From Lolium rigidum (Eukaryota; Streptophyta; Magnoliopsida; Poales; Poaceae), in assembly GCF_022539505.1 (NCBI RefSeq), contig NC_061510.1, positions 97,728,292 to 97,792,291 of the forward strand: DNA of 64,000 nt, in the 5' to 3' direction. The notes beneath the pieces are model-generated. The model was not told the origin of the DNA. It searched no databases and was given only the letters and a program-made list of their open reading frames with translations. Below, one piece after another: positions 11,201 to 22,683 of the stretch. Position numbers and translations under genes: made by a program. Each line of letters opens with the position of its first letter. Within the stretch, counting starts at the first letter, position 1.

Positions 11201-12736
11201 GGATTCTCATTGGGGGATTCAAAGAGAGATGAAGAGGGAATGTTGGTAGTGACAATGGCGGCCACTTCCTTTGAGCTTTCTCCTTCATCATCACTAGAGC
11301 TTTCAACTTCATCGGTAGAATACTCTTCCCTAGTCACTAGCACAACTCTTGGAGGCCTCTTGCCCTTCTTGGTCTTGTTGTTGTAGAATTTCTTGTTGGG
11401 GGCTTTTGAATATTTGCCCTTTGTGTCTTTGCTCTTGTCCTTGGGAATGAGCCTTCCATTATGAAGCTCTCTATTCTCATAGGGGCATTCGGCAATGAAG
11501 TGGCGCTTGTCATCACAATTGTAGCATGATCTTGTCTTTGGACCAAAGCTAGTGAACCCACTTTTGTGGTTTCTCTTGATGTTGTCTTCCTTGGCCTTGG
11601 AGGGATCAACCCAAAATGACTTTGCATGGAAGGCCATGTGATCATGATAGTGGCATTCCAAATCTTCCGGATAGGACATACTCCAAGATGCCCTATATTG
11701 TTCTTGAGGGTACACTTCTTCTACGGGGTTGACCATCAAGGCAAGATTGTTCCCTTTTGACATACCAATGGCACGATTGCGAGAATCATGAGAGTTTTGC
11801 TCGAGCACCTTGAGGGCTTGCATCTCGTGCACGGCATCTTGAGATGAGAGAGAGGAATAGCATTCTCTCCCAACGAGGGTCTTGACATCAATGGGTACAA
11901 ACGGCATCATGCATTCAATGTACTTCTCCTTGATCCAAGAGTCATTGATGTGGGTGGCACCACTAAGTCGGAAGGCATCGGCAACGATGAGAAGTCTTCC
12001 ATACATGACTTGATGATCTTCATCCGGTAGCCTCATGAATCCTTCGGCTTGATTCCGAAGAGCATTATACTTGTTCCTTCTCATGCTCTCACTTCCAATG
12101 CAACTAGCGGCCAACCCATCCCAAGCTTCCTTGGCGGTGGTGTAGTTCCGAACACGAGGCAACTCTTGTGTCCCCACACTAGTTTGAATCATGTGCAAGG
12201 CGGTGTTGTTGAGTTGACTATCAACCGCTTCTCTTCTAGTCAACTTGTCGGGGTTGTAGGGCTTGAAGCCTTCCAAGATGATTCTCCAAAGTTCATTGGA
12301 GGCACTTGCAAACATGAGAGCGAAACTCAAATTGCCAAGTATCGAAATTATCAACAGAAAACTTAGGTGGGTCGCCTCGAATGTTCAAATGGGGATGGGG
12401 AACCGGTATATCGGGAGATAGAAAAGGTGGGGCTACTTGATTGTAGCTCTCACCTCCACTAGTTCTCCTAGGAGATGCAATGGGAGATTTGATAGTGTTT
12501 AAGTTGTCACCTTCCACGGGTTTGGTAGAGGAGGGTAATGCCGAAGCACCTTCCTCTTCTAACACACCCGTGTCCTTTACCTCTACGGCGGGAGCCCTAG
12601 AAAGGACCAGAGTCAAAAGCTCGGAAATCATTTTTCTCATGCTTTCCATTTGAGCGTCCATGGAGGTTCTCAACGAATTGATGTCCTCCATGGTGACCAA
12701 CTTACCGGCCTCTTCCGAAAGCCCATCGTCCGGCAT
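8286..12736 (-). pseudogene. gag: Sirevirus-type gag of element A, split by a solo LTR
   Basis: Gag starts at the ATG at 12736 (MPDDGLSEEAGK). A frameshift near 12300-12350 moves it into the 409-codon frame 12354-11125. That frame has a retrotransposon gag domain (LWRIILEGF ... AKEAWDGL) and a CCHC zinc knuckle (CYNCDDKRHFIAEC, C-X2-C-X4-H-X4-C). In-frame stops occur at 11127-11125 and 10887-10885. The same frame continues through a long coiled coil (about 10850-10430) to a conserved tail with DYYGDVYAKYVGP and SIWVPKTLVA. The solo LTR at 8339-10044 then interrupts it, and the last codons lie at 8338-8286. The acidic region holds two related blocks (ESPNENPHI...FMAKSS and ESPNEIIHV...LMAKSS). 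At about 900 codons it is far larger than BARE-type gag, as expected for Sireviruses. Confidence 0.85.
8339..10044 (+). mobile_element. Solo gypsy LTR 1 (class ending GTAGACATCA)
   Basis: The LTR starts TGATACGTCTCCAACG and ends GTAGACATCA, flanked by the 5-bp duplication agcaa (8334-8338 and 10045-10049). There is no internal region, primer site or second LTR, so it is a solo LTR left by LTR-LTR recombination. It is 1706 bp, against 1531 bp for the sister copy at 36454-37984. The TATA box is degraded to cctatttaaagcc near 8705. Three repeated modules with GGTGACAGTGTGTG begin near 9103, 9306 and 9427; the sister copy has two. Confidence 0.95.
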
Positions 12737-12770
12737 ACTCTTAGGCGGTTAAGCCCGAAATAAGAGCCGA

Positions 12771-12785
12771 GGCTCTGATACCAAT
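12771..12785 (-). promoter_or_regulatory. Primer binding site of element A (initiator Met tRNA type)
   Basis: The minus strand reads attggtatcagagcc directly inside the 5' LTR. This is the copia consensus complementary to the 3' end of initiator methionine tRNA. It fixes the element orientation and the 5' LTR border. Confidence 0.92.
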
Positions 12786-14126
12786 AGAAAGGATCGTATG
12801 CCGCACCTACAGGGGGGGTCAATAGGTGCTAACCAATTTTCAGTTCTTTTTCAATTTAGGCTTAGCACAAAGGTAAATTCTCTAGATATGCAACTAAGTG
12901 AATTTACCTATATGACAAGGTTATCACTAAGCAAGATATAGCTACGCAATATATAGGAGGTAGAATAGGATAGAGGTAACCTAGAGTGTAGCACGCGATG
13001 ACACGGAGATGATTCCCGTAGTTCCCTTCCTTTGCAAGAAGGTACGTCTACGTTTGGAGGAGTGTGGTTGCTACGCAAGCCAAACCAACAGCCACGAAGG
13101 CTTCACTCGGATCTCTCGTGAGCAACGCCACGAAGGCCTAGCCCACTTCCACTAAGGGATTTCCTCGAGGCGGAAACCGGGCCTTTACAAGGTTCTTGGG
13201 GCACACATCCACAACCGAATTGGAGGCTCCCAAATCTGTAACAACACAACAATCAACAACAATACATCAACACAAATCAACTAGGGATCCAAAGAGGAAC
13301 ACTAGCATGAGATCCCTCAAACAAATGAGGGGGAAATGAAAATCGCTTCGGTGAGGATGTAGATCGGTGGCTTCTCCTTCGAATCTCCAAAGATCAAGAG
13401 CTTTGGTTGGGGGAGGAGGGAGATCTTGCAAATCCTTGTGTTCTTGAGGTGGCTCTAATGGTGGTGAAGCTTGGCAGATATTTCTTGCAATGATTGAGCA
13501 ACCTATCCCTTTGGAGAAGAGAGCTATTTATATGATTGGAGCTCTCAGATCTGACCGTTTGAACCATTTCTCGTAACACCGGAAGTTTCGGCCAGGAGGG
13601 CCGGAAGTTCCGGCTGGCACCGGAAGTACCGGCCAAGAGAGCCGGAACTTCCGCCAGGAAAAATCTTCGTCAGGCAACCTGTCAGAAAAGATTGGGGCGG
13701 AACTAGGGCGGAACTTCCGGTGACCGGAAGTTCCGGCCAAGTTCCCAAAAAGACCGAAAACCATACTGGATGTTACTGAGCCACAATTAAATGCTGACTT
13801 TCGGAACTTGTCCGGAAGTTGGGCGGAAGTTCCGCTGACCGGAACTTCCGGCCAGCTTCACCGGAACTTCCGGCCAGAGATGAAAACCTGCAACTAGAAC
13901 GGCGGCGAAGGGCTCTGCGGGAAGTACCGGGCGGAACTTCCGCTCGCTGGGGCCGGAACTTCCGCCATAACCAAAAAGGCCTTCAGAACTCCAGAACTGC
14001 CATACCATTTCACTGATCGAATATGTTTATCGAAAACTTGTACCTGTCTACATCAACACACATAAATATATAACTAGTGTTGACATCAAACACGCAAAAC
14101 CCAAAAGGGCGGGAAATGTTCTTTCA
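12786..14126 (-). repeat. 5' LTR of copia element A
   Basis: Partner of 421-1768, with the same palindromes (about 13578-13970) and TATA box (13536-13523). The inner end reads agaaagg instead of tgaaagg, a small terminal lesion. This LTR drives the element leftwards. Confidence 0.93.
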
Positions 14127-14431
14127 GGAGCCCGCGCGGCCACCATGTGTGGGGCCCCCAGGGCACCCCTTTGGTCCCACTTTGACTTTCTGGAAGGTTC
14201 CGGGAAAAATAAGATGTTGGGTCTTCGTTTCGTCGAATTCCGAGAATATTGCCCGAACAGCCTTTTCGGAACCAAAAACAACGAAAACAACGAAGCGGCA
14301 CTGTGGCATCTTGTTAATAGGTTAGTTCCGGAAAACGCATAAAAACATTATAAAGTGTGAGCAAAACATGTAGGTATTGTCATAAAACAAGTATGGAACA
14401 TCGAAATTATGGATACGTTGGAGACGTATCG
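14127..14431 (-). mobile_element. Gypsy element B, 3' LTR (inner piece)
   Basis: Continuation of 1-420 beyond the element A insertion. It ends gatacgttggagacgtatc, the reverse complement of the TGATACGTCTCC LTR start. The terminal base pair is mutated: g at 14431 where a is expected. Confidence 0.9.
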
Positions 14432-16873
14432 GCATCCCTAAGCTTAGTTCCTACTCTTCCTCGAGTAGGTAAACGATAAAAAGAATAATTTACGAAGTGA
14501 CATGCTACCAACATAATCTTAATCATACTATTGCAAAGCACATGAGATGAATGAAGTGACTCAAGGCAATGATCTATAGTTGCTAACAAATAGATAACAT
14601 ATAGCAAAACTTTTCATGAATAGTACTTTGAAGACAAGTATCAAAAGTCTTGCATAAGAGTTAACCCATAAAGCAATAGATTCAAAGTAAAGGCATCGAA
14701 GCAACACAAAGGAAGATATAAGTTTCAGCAGTTGCTTTCAACTTTCAACATGCATATCTCATGGATAATTGTCAACACAAAGCAATATGATGAATGCAAA
14801 TAAGCAAGTATGCAAGAATCAATGCACAGTTGACACAAGTGTTTGCTTCTAAGATGGAAGGAAGTAGGTAAACTGACTCAACATAAAAGTAAAAGAATGG
14901 TCCTTCGCAGAGGGAAGCAGGGATAAAATCATGTGCTAGAGCTTTTCAAGTTTTGAAATCATATAGAGAGCATAAAAGTAAAATTTTGAGAGGTGTTTGT
15001 TGTTGTCAACGAATGGTAGTGGGCACTCTAACTACCTTATCAACCAGACTTTCAAGAGCGGCTCCCATGAAGGACGTTATCTCTACCAGCAAGGTAGATC
15101 ATCCCTCTTCTCTTTTGTTTACACATGTACTTTAGTTTTATTTATTAGATGACACTCCCCCCAACCTTTTGCTTACACAAGCCATGGCTAACCGAATCCT
15201 CGGGTGCCTTCCAACATTCACATACCATGGGGAAGTGTCTATTTGCAGGTTAAGTTGCTTACTGATGAATCAGAGCCAAACACGTGAAGAAAATTATTGA
15301 TGAAAGCTAATTAATTGGGGCTGGGAACCCCGTTGCCAGCTCTTTTTGCAAAATTATTGGATAAGCGGATGTAGCCACTAGTCCATTGTGAAAGTCTGTC
15401 AAAAGTAAATGACAAGATCGAAAGATAAAACACCACATACTTCCTCATGAGCTATAAAACATTGACACAAATAAGAGATAATAGTTTGAATTGTTTAAAG
15501 ATAGCACATGAAGTATTTACTTGGAATGGCAGGAAATACCACATAGTAGGTAGATATGGTGGACACACATGGCATAAGTTTTGGCTCAAGGTTTTGGATG
15601 CACGAGAAGAATTCCCTCTCAGTACAAGGCTTTGGCTAGCAAGGTTGTTTAAAGCAAACACAAGTATAAACCGGTACAACAAAACTTACATAAGAACAAA
15701 TTGCAAGCATTATAAAACTCTACATTGTCTTCCTTGTTGCTCAAACACTTTTACCATAAAATATCTAGACCTTAGAGAGACCAATCATGCAAACCAATTT
15801 CAACAAGTTCTATGGTAGTTCTCCACTAATAGGTTTAAACTACATGATGCAAGAGAAACATGATCTACTTGAGAGCTCAAAACAATTGCCAAGTATCAAA
15901 TTATTCAAGACAATATGAAGCATTTTCTGTTTCCAACCAAATAACAATAAGTGCAGCGGTTTTCAACTCCGCCATGAACATTAAAATAAAGCTAAGAACA
16001 CCAGTGTTCATATGAAAAAGCGGAGCGTGTCTCTCTCCCACACAAGGATTGCTAGGATCCGAATTTATTCAAACACAAACAAAAATAAAGACGCTCCAAG
16101 TAAAGCACATATGATGTGACTGAATAAAAATATAGTTTCAATAGAAGAAACTTGATAAGTTGATGAAGAAGGGGATGCCTTGGGCATCCCCAAGATTAGA
16201 CGCTTGAGTCTCCTTGAAATATGCAGGGATGAACCACGGGGGCATCCCCAAGCTTAGACTTTTCACTCTTCTTGATCATATATCATCCTCCTCTCTTGAC
16301 CCTTGAAAACTTCCTTCACACCAAACTTCTCATAAACTTCATTAGAGGGGTTAGTACTCAAAAAACTTTAATCCACTTTAGTCCTGTAGTGACACATTGC
16401 AAGAACTCAATAAAACATTAGCTACAGACTCTCCACGTCTAGAAAGCCTCACTTAAAGTCCACAAGAGACAATGCAAAAAACAGAGACAGAATCTGCCAA
16501 AACAGAACAGCCAGTAAACACGAATTTTAACGAGGTACTTCCGTTGCTCAAATAAGAAAACTCAAAACTAATGAAAGTTGCATACATATCTGAGGATCAC
16601 GCACGTAAATTGGCAGATTTTTCTGAGTTACCTACAGAGAAATCTGCCCAGATTCGTGACAGATAGAAATCTGTTTCTGCGCAGAAATCCAAATCTAGTA
16701 TCAACCTTCTATTAGAGACTTCACTTGGCACAACATTGCAATAAAATATAGATAAGGAGAGGTTGCTACAGTAGTAACAACTTCCAAGACACAACAAAAC
16801 AATAGCAAAATAAAGACATGGGTTATCTCCCAAGAAGTGCTTTCTTTATAGCCATTAAGATGGGCTCAGCAAT

Positions 16874-17968
16874 TTAAATGATGCTCACATAAGGGTGAGA
16901 GTTGAAGCAAAAGAGAGAATCAAAAAGCAAGTTCAAAACCCATTTAAGTCTAACCCACTTCCTATGCATAGGAATCTTGTACACAAATAAACTCATGAAG
17001 AACAAAGTGACAAGTATAAGAAGATAAAACAAGAGTAACTTCAAAAGTTTCAGCATATAGAGAGGTGTTTTAGTACCATGAAAATTTCTACAACCATATT
17101 TTCCTCTCTCATAGTAATTTTCAGTAGCTTCATGGATAAACTCAACAATATAACTATCACATACATCATGCTTTTCATGATTCACAAACACATAATTTTT
17201 ATCAAGCTCAGAAATAATAGGATTAAAACTTTCAAACCCACTTTTATCAATAATATAACAAGATGATTGATCAATCTCAAAAGATATGGGACTCATAGAT
17301 AAAGTCAAGAACTCTCCAATCCCATTTTCATTAGTAGTACAATTAATATTATCAAGTAACATAGGACCATCATCTAGAGATTTATCATAAACATTTGCTA
17401 CGCAAAACTCTTTTGTACCATGCATTTCGACATCATGCATAAACAAAGCATTATCATAAGATTTTTCGAAATAGCATGGATTATCATAGATAACAGTAGC
17501 ATAATTATTCTCACAAGTTTTACTCATAGGTAATATTTCAAGAGAATCCACAGGCATATAACATTCATCCTCTTTCGGTAAGCATGGAGGACAATCAAAT
17601 AGTGTAAGAGATAAAGAGTTACTCTCATTAGAAGGTTGGCATGGGTAGCTAATCCATTCTTCCTCCTTTTGTTTGTCACTCTCCTCTTCTTTTTCATCCA
17701 ATGAGCTTTCAGGTTCATCAATTTCCTCCTCTTTTTCATCCAATGAGCTTTCAGGTTCATCAATTTCTTCTTCCTATGGTTCCTGGAAATTGTGAGTGCA
17801 TTCTTGTGCATTAATGAGTCTCTCTTTATAATCAATGATATAAGGATTATCACTGTAGCTTTCTATGCAAAAATTAAGGATAGAAGAGACATAATCTTTA
17901 AGGTCCTTACAAACAGCACAAGTTTCATAATTTTTAGACATGAATGATTCTATCTCAGAGGCTCCCAT
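16874..17968 (-). pseudogene. Element B ORF with acidic repeats and a C-terminal membrane segment
   Basis: The frame starts MGASEIESFMSKNYE at 17968 and runs to 16874, with one in-frame TAG at about 17775-17777. A tandem peptide repeat (EEEIDEPESSLDEK, encoded by a 45-nt repeat near 17690-17770) follows the stop. The C-terminal part has a strong hydrophobic segment (LLLFYLLILVTLFFMSLFVY), consistent with one transmembrane helix. Athila elements can carry an env-like ORF with membrane segments, and this could be a derivative. No homology can be proven from sequence alone, and function is unknown. Confidence 0.6.
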
Positions 17969-18240
17969 AATAAGACAAATTGTTCTACCTCTTCGAACCC
18001 AAAATGAATATAGCTATTCCAATTATAGTTCATAATTAAAACTTCTTTACTAAAGCAACATTGAAATTTCAGATGTTTAGTATCCTGTTCAGAGCAACAG
18101 TTTATATCATGGCGTTTAAGCAAGATTTTAGCAATTGTATTTAATTTTTCTATCACAGCACTCATAACTTTTCCCTTTCTCGATTCTCTATAATTATTAT
18201 ATAATACTATAATCTCCAAATAGGTTGTAGGTTCTCCCAT
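17950..18240 (-). CDS. Element B leader-proximal ORF, 96 codons, unknown
   Basis: Starts MGEPTTYLEIIVLYN at 18240 and overlaps the start of the next ORF in another frame. It contains a short basic and Cys-containing stretch (RHDINCCSEQD) but no recognised domain. Position just after the leader suggests it is the first ORF of the element, possibly a remnant of gag. Confidence 0.45.
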   Translation of the reverse strand: MGEPTTYLEIIVLYNNYRESRKGKVMSAVIEKLNTIAKILLKRHDINCCSEQDTKHLKFQCCFSKEVLIMNYNWNSYIHFGFEEVEQFVLLWEPLR

Positions 18241-18299
18241 AATAGCAGTTTTTAATTTTTAGGTTTTTCAAATTTTTATGGATTTTCGGGTATATAGGG

Positions 18300-18425
18300 A
18301 AAATAAAACAAGACAAAAAGAAACTAAGCAAAAGTAAACTAAGCAGAATAATACTAGACAGAAATAAACTAAGCACAAATAAACTAGACAGAAGTAAACT
18401 AGCAAGACAAAATAAAGTAAAAGTA
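18300..18425. repeat. Degenerate short tandem repeats in element B leader
   Basis: Repeated 13-16 bp units built on aaactaagca and taaactagacag lie between the primer site and the first ORF. They create an artefactual Leu/Cys-rich frame on the minus strand. Confidence 0.7.
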
Positions 18426-18481
18426 GAGAGAGAGGTAGAGTGTACTCCCCAGGTGAACTTATGAGTAGAGCTATGCCTCCC

Positions 18482-18494
18482 GGCAACGGCGCCA
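18482..18494 (-). promoter_or_regulatory. Primer binding site of element B
   Basis: The minus strand reads tggcgccgttgcc, a primer site common in plant Athila-type gypsy elements and complementary to an Asp tRNA 3' end. It lies 11 bp inside the 5' LTR. Confidence 0.8.
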
Positions 18495-18505
18495 GAAAAT
18501 AGTCT

Positions 18506-20038
18506 TGATAACCCACAAGTATAGGGGATCGCAATGAGTCTTCGAGGGAAGTAAAACCCAAATTTATTGATTCGACACAAGGGGAGATAAAGAATACTTA
18601 TAAGCCTTAACAACCGAGTTGTCAATTCAGCTGCACCTGGAAAAGCACTAGTAACAGGGGTGATGTGAAAGCAGCAGATGATATGAGAGCAGTAGTAAAA
18701 GTAACACAACAGTAGTAGCAGTAATATGAGAGCAATGGCACCAGAAAATAGTTGATACTACTTCCAATGACATGTAGAACGAGTATATGATGATGCGAGA
18801 TGGACCGGGGTTCCCAGCTATCTACACTAGTGGTAACTCTCCAATAACAAGTGTTGGGTGAACAAATTACAGTTGGGCGATTGATAGGATTGAAATAGCA
18901 TTAAGACAGAACATCAAGATTATTAATCATGTAGGCATGTTTTCCATATATAGTCATACGTGCTCATAATGAGAAACTTGTACAACATCTTTTGTCCTAC
19001 CAGCCGGTGGCAGCCGGGCCTCTAGGGAAACTACTGGCAATTAAGGTACTCCTTTTAATAGAGCACCGGAGCAAAGCATTAACACTTGGTGAAAACATGT
19101 GATCCTCATACCTACGCCTTCCCCTCCGGTTGTCCCAATTTCTGTCACTTTGGGCCCTCGGGTTCCGGACATAGACATGTGCAACCAACTTGTAGATACA
19201 ATCTAAGCAATAAGTATAGAGCTTAAATCTAAGATCATGCCACTCGGGCCCTAGTGACAAGCATTAAACACAACAAGATTGCGACAACAATAACTTCACA
19301 AACTTTATAGATAGACTAATCATAATGTAACAATCCATCGGATCCCAACAAACACAACACCGATTACATCGGATGAATCTCAATCATGTAAGGCAGCTCA
19401 TGAGATCATTGTATTGAAGTACATGGGGGAGAGAATACCAACTAGCTACGGCTAGAACCCGTAGTCCATGGGGGAACTACTCACGGAGCATGATGGAGGC
19501 GGTGGCGTTGATGGAGATGGCTTCGGGGGCACTTCCCCGTCCCGGCAGGGTGCCGGAACAGAGACTTATGTCCCCCGAATTGGAGTTTCGCGATGGCGGC
19601 GGCGCCCCTGGAGTCTTTCTGGAGTTTCGTCAATCGGTATCACGTTTTTAGGTCGAAAGGGCTTATATAGGCGAAGAGTCGGAGTCGGAGGGGCCACGGG
19701 GCCCCCTCACACTAGGCCGGCGCGGCCAGGGTGGAGCCCGCGCGGCCACCATGTGTGGGGCCCCCAGGGCACCCCTCTGGTCCCCCTTTGACTTTCTGGA
19801 AGGTTCCGGGAAAAATAAGATGTTGGGTCTTCGTTTCGTCGAATTCCGAGAATATTGCCCGAACAGCCTTTCTGGAACCAAAAACAACGACAAACGACAA
19901 CTGGCACTGTGGCATCTTGTTAATAGGTTAGTTCCGGAAAACGCATAAAAACATTATAAAGTGTGAGCAAAACATGTAGGTATTGTCATAAAACAAGTAT
20001 GAAACATCAGAAATTATGGATACGTTGGAGACGTATCA
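18506..20038 (-). repeat. Gypsy element B, 5' LTR, complete
   Basis: On the minus strand it starts TGATACGTCTCCAACG at 20038 and ends GTGGGTTATCA at 18506 (1533 bp). A TATA box (cgcctatataagc) lies at 19673-19661. It is collinear with 1-420 plus 14127-14431. The outer flank (gtact at 20039-20043) is LINE sequence, so B inserted into a LINE; the matching target duplicate would lie outside the window. Confidence 0.92.
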
Positions 20039-21205
20039 GTACTCATACCATTTCCAACTTTAAAAAAGCCTCTATTAACGCATTAAGCCCTTCCAGAAAG
20101 AAGAATATGTGGGCTTGGATTGTACTGCCGATAAGGTTTTATGCCTTAAATTTTTATTATGTAACAATTCCTGCCACACCCCGTCCTCATTAAGCAACTT
20201 AAACAACCATTTACTTAGTAAGCATTTGTTTTTGAGTTCGAGTACTTCAATACCTAAACCACCTTGATCTTTAGGCCGACAAACAATATTCCATTTTGTA
20301 AGCCTATATTTTTTCTTATTTTCATCAGATTGCCAGAAAAACCTAGATCTATAGAAATCCAATCGTTTCCTTACCCAAATAGGTATCTCTAGAAAGGATA
20401 ACATGAACATAGGTAAACTAGTTAAAACTGAATTAATAAGGACCAATCTATCTCCATAAGATAATAATTTTCTTCTCCAGCATCCCAGTTTGCTTTCAAA
20501 CCGTGTTTCAACTAGATACCAGTCGAAATTTTTCTGTTTTTTGGTAATGGATCGGAATACCTAGATATTTAAAGGGAAGAGATCCAACATCACATCCAAA
20601 GATCTGTTTATATTGATCCTCTTCATCCTTTGCCTTTCCGAAACAGAAAAGTTCACTTTTGTGGAAGTTAATTTTGAGTCCCGATAATTCTTCAAATATG
20701 CATAAAATTAGCTTCATGTTTACAGCATTGAGGAGGTCATGTTCCAAAAAAGGATTGTATCATCGGCATATTGTAGTATAGGGATACCCCCCTCAACAAG
20801 ATGAGGAATGAGCCCTCCAATCTGACCATCATTTTTTGCTCGTTCAATTAAGATGGCAAGCATATCTACAACAATGTTGAATAACATCGGGGACAAAGTG
20901 TCCCCTTGCCGCAAACCTTTCTTTGTTTGAAAATAATGACCAATGTCATCATTTACCTTTACTCCCACACTCCCACCTTGCACAAATTTCTGAATTAAAC
21001 TACACCATTGTGTAGAAAAACCTTTCATTCTCAAAGTTTGTTGTAGGAACGACCACTTAAGTTTATCGTATACTTTCTCAAAGTCAATCTTAAATAATAC
21101 CCCATCCAGTTTTTTTGTATGAAGTTCATGAATTGTTTCATGGAGAATGACAACTCCTTCTAAAATATTTCTTCCCGGCATGAAAGCCGTTTGAGACCTC
21201 CTTAT
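20039..21205 (-). pseudogene. LINE reverse transcriptase fragment
   Basis: Minus-strand frames carry non-LTR RT motifs in order. Motif A is FKIDFEKVYDKLKW, motif B is KGLRQGDTLSPMLFNIV and motif C is LQYADDTILF. The downstream thumb-type region GLKINFHKSELFCF ... FKYLGIPIHY and the WVRKRLDFYRSRFFWQ segment follow. At least two frameshifts separate 21181-20720, 20747-20508 and 20446-20075. The N-terminal endonuclease and 5' RT are missing beyond about 21205, and the 3' side is cut by element B at 20038. Confidence 0.88.
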
Positions 21206-21421
21206 TATCCGGCTGTGGCGTATCCTTGCGCTTCAGCCACGGCTCACCTCTCTTTTACTGGATGAACAAGTTGGTCATGTCATCGTCAAGATCCTTGACG
21301 ACGAATACTTGCGGGTGCGGCGAGATCGTGAATTCTCTCGACGCCTCCGATTTGATCTTGGTGAGGCAGGCGAGCCTGTTGTCGCCGTCAATGTTCAGGA
21401 CGCAGATGCCCATCCTGCTCG

Positions 21422-22052
21422 TTCTTGATCTTGATGAGCTTGATCAACGGGGAGTTGGGATCCCATCGGTAGATCAAGAAGGTATTGGTGTTGGCCGGCT
21501 TGGATAAGGGCGATGGCGGCACGGGAGTAGAGGGCTGGCGTCAGGAGGATCGATGCGCACCGCCGCCGGTGTCCGAACTCTAGGTGGCGGCAACACTCAT
21601 CAGTCAGGACGGAGGACAGAGCACTCATTAGTCAGCCTGACAGGGAGAGGGGATGGATCAGGACAAAATAGGAGTATGGTTGTCCCGCACCCCCTTCAGG
21701 CTGCATCGTTGCACGCGTCCCGGGCAGGGTGCGGGAGGCTGTAGATGCGCCGACGCTGCTTCGGCGACCGCCTCTCCTCCTCCGCTTCCGCTGGATCCTC
21801 ACCTCCTCCACCGTGTGGGTCGCTGCCAGAGACTCTCGACCATCGCGGGATCCCCGGATCTGAGTGCACATCTGTATGTTCGGGAGGGGCGTTCGTTGCG
21901 GAAGAGGGGAAAGAAAGAGCGAACTGATACGGTGGCCATTTAATGTATTATGCGATTTGGTGGAAGGGTAAAATAGTCATACTGAAAGTATGTTGGACGA
22001 AACCTTCGACCGGAGGAAACAGAACCAGTTCGTCCTTTTAATATAGTAGAGA
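21422..22052. repeat. Tandem duplication, unit 1 (631 bp)
   Basis: Unit 1 begins ttcttgatcttgatgagc and ends taatatagtagaga. Unit 2 follows directly and is roughly 95 percent identical by eye. No convincing gene lies inside; the antisense frame VLTDECCRHLEFG is present in both units but unrecognised. Confidence 0.9.
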
Positions 22053-22681
22053 TTCTTGATCTTGATGAGCTTGATCGACGGGGAGTTGGGATCCCATCGG
22101 TAGATCGAGAAGGTATTGGTGTTGGCCTGCTTGGATAAGGGCGATGGCGGTGCGGGAGTAGCGGGCTGGCGTCAGGAGGATCGATGCGCACCGCCGGCGG
22201 CGTCCGAACTCTAGGTGGCGGCAACACTCATCAGTCAGGACGGAGGACAAAGCACTAATCAGTCAGCCTGACAGGGAGAGGGGATGGATCAGGACAAAAC
22301 GGGAGTATGGTTGTCCCGCACCCCCTTCAGGCTGCATCGTTGCACGCATCTCGGGCAGGATGTGGGAGGCTGTAGATGCGTCGACGCTGCTTCGGCGACC
22401 GCTTCTCCTCCTCCGCATCCGCTGGATCCTCACCTCCTCCACCATGTGGGTCGCTGCCAGAGCCTCGGCCATCGCTGGATCCCCGGATCTGAGCGCACAT
22501 CTGTATGTTCGGGAGGGGCGTTCATTGCGGAAGAGGGGAAAGAAAGAGCGAACCGATACGGTGGCTATTTAATGTATTATGCGATTTGGTGGAAGGGTAA
22601 AATAGTCACACTGAAAATATGTTGGACGAAACCTTCGACCGGAGGAAACAGAACCAGTTCGTCCTTTTAATATAGTAGAGA
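22053..22681. repeat. Tandem duplication, unit 2 (629 bp)
   Basis: Direct head-to-tail copy of 21422-22052 with scattered substitutions. The 3' end (atgttggacgaaacc ... ttaatatagtagagat) resembles 49270-49335 in DNAJC8 intron 7, suggesting that the unit ends in a dispersed retroelement terminus. Confidence 0.9.
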
Positions 22682-22683
22682 TT

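Larger units (their letters stand above)
421..14126 (-). mobile_element. Sirevirus-like Ty1/copia retrotransposon A, nearly complete
   Basis: Two about 1.34-kb LTRs (421-1768 and 12786-14126) bound an internal region. On the minus strand this carries an iMet-type primer site, a long gag, a copia-order pol (protease, integrase, RT, RNase H), an extra ORF and several polypurine tracts. The target duplication is ggagc (416-420 and 14127-14131), so the element landed in the left LTR of gypsy element B. A solo gypsy LTR (8339-10044) is nested in its gag. The large coiled-coil gag, the ORF downstream of pol, repeated polypurine tracts and LTR palindromes are features known from the Sirevirus (Maximus/SIRE) lineage. 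That assignment is inference from architecture. Coding regions have a few stops and frameshifts, and the LTRs differ by scattered substitutions and small indels, which suggests a fairly recent insertion. Confidence 0.9.
14432..18505 (-). mobile_element. Internal region of gypsy element B (no gag or pol recognised)
   Basis: This lies between the two B LTRs. A purine-rich stretch, minus strand aagcttagggatgcc, sits next to the 3' LTR as a likely PPT. From 14432 to about 16870 no coding sequence was recognised; the region is AT-rich, with gcatccccaagcttag-type repeats near 16185 and 16240. From 16874 to 18240 there are two minus-strand ORFs without recognisable protease, RT or integrase. The element looks like a non-autonomous derivative mobilised by a related autonomous element, which is inference from the missing pol. 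Confidence 0.75.

Noticed and set aside
18197..18709. Leu/Cys/Phe-rich minus-strand ORF that looks like a membrane protein
   Set aside because: The hydrophobic run is a translation of degenerate short tandem repeats in the element B leader and continues into the LTR.
18733..18765. Second primer-site-like sequence (caatggcaccagaaaatag) inside the element B 5' LTR
   Set aside because: Resembles the true primer site at 18482-18494 but lies within the LTR and has three changes; probably a chance or ancient duplication.
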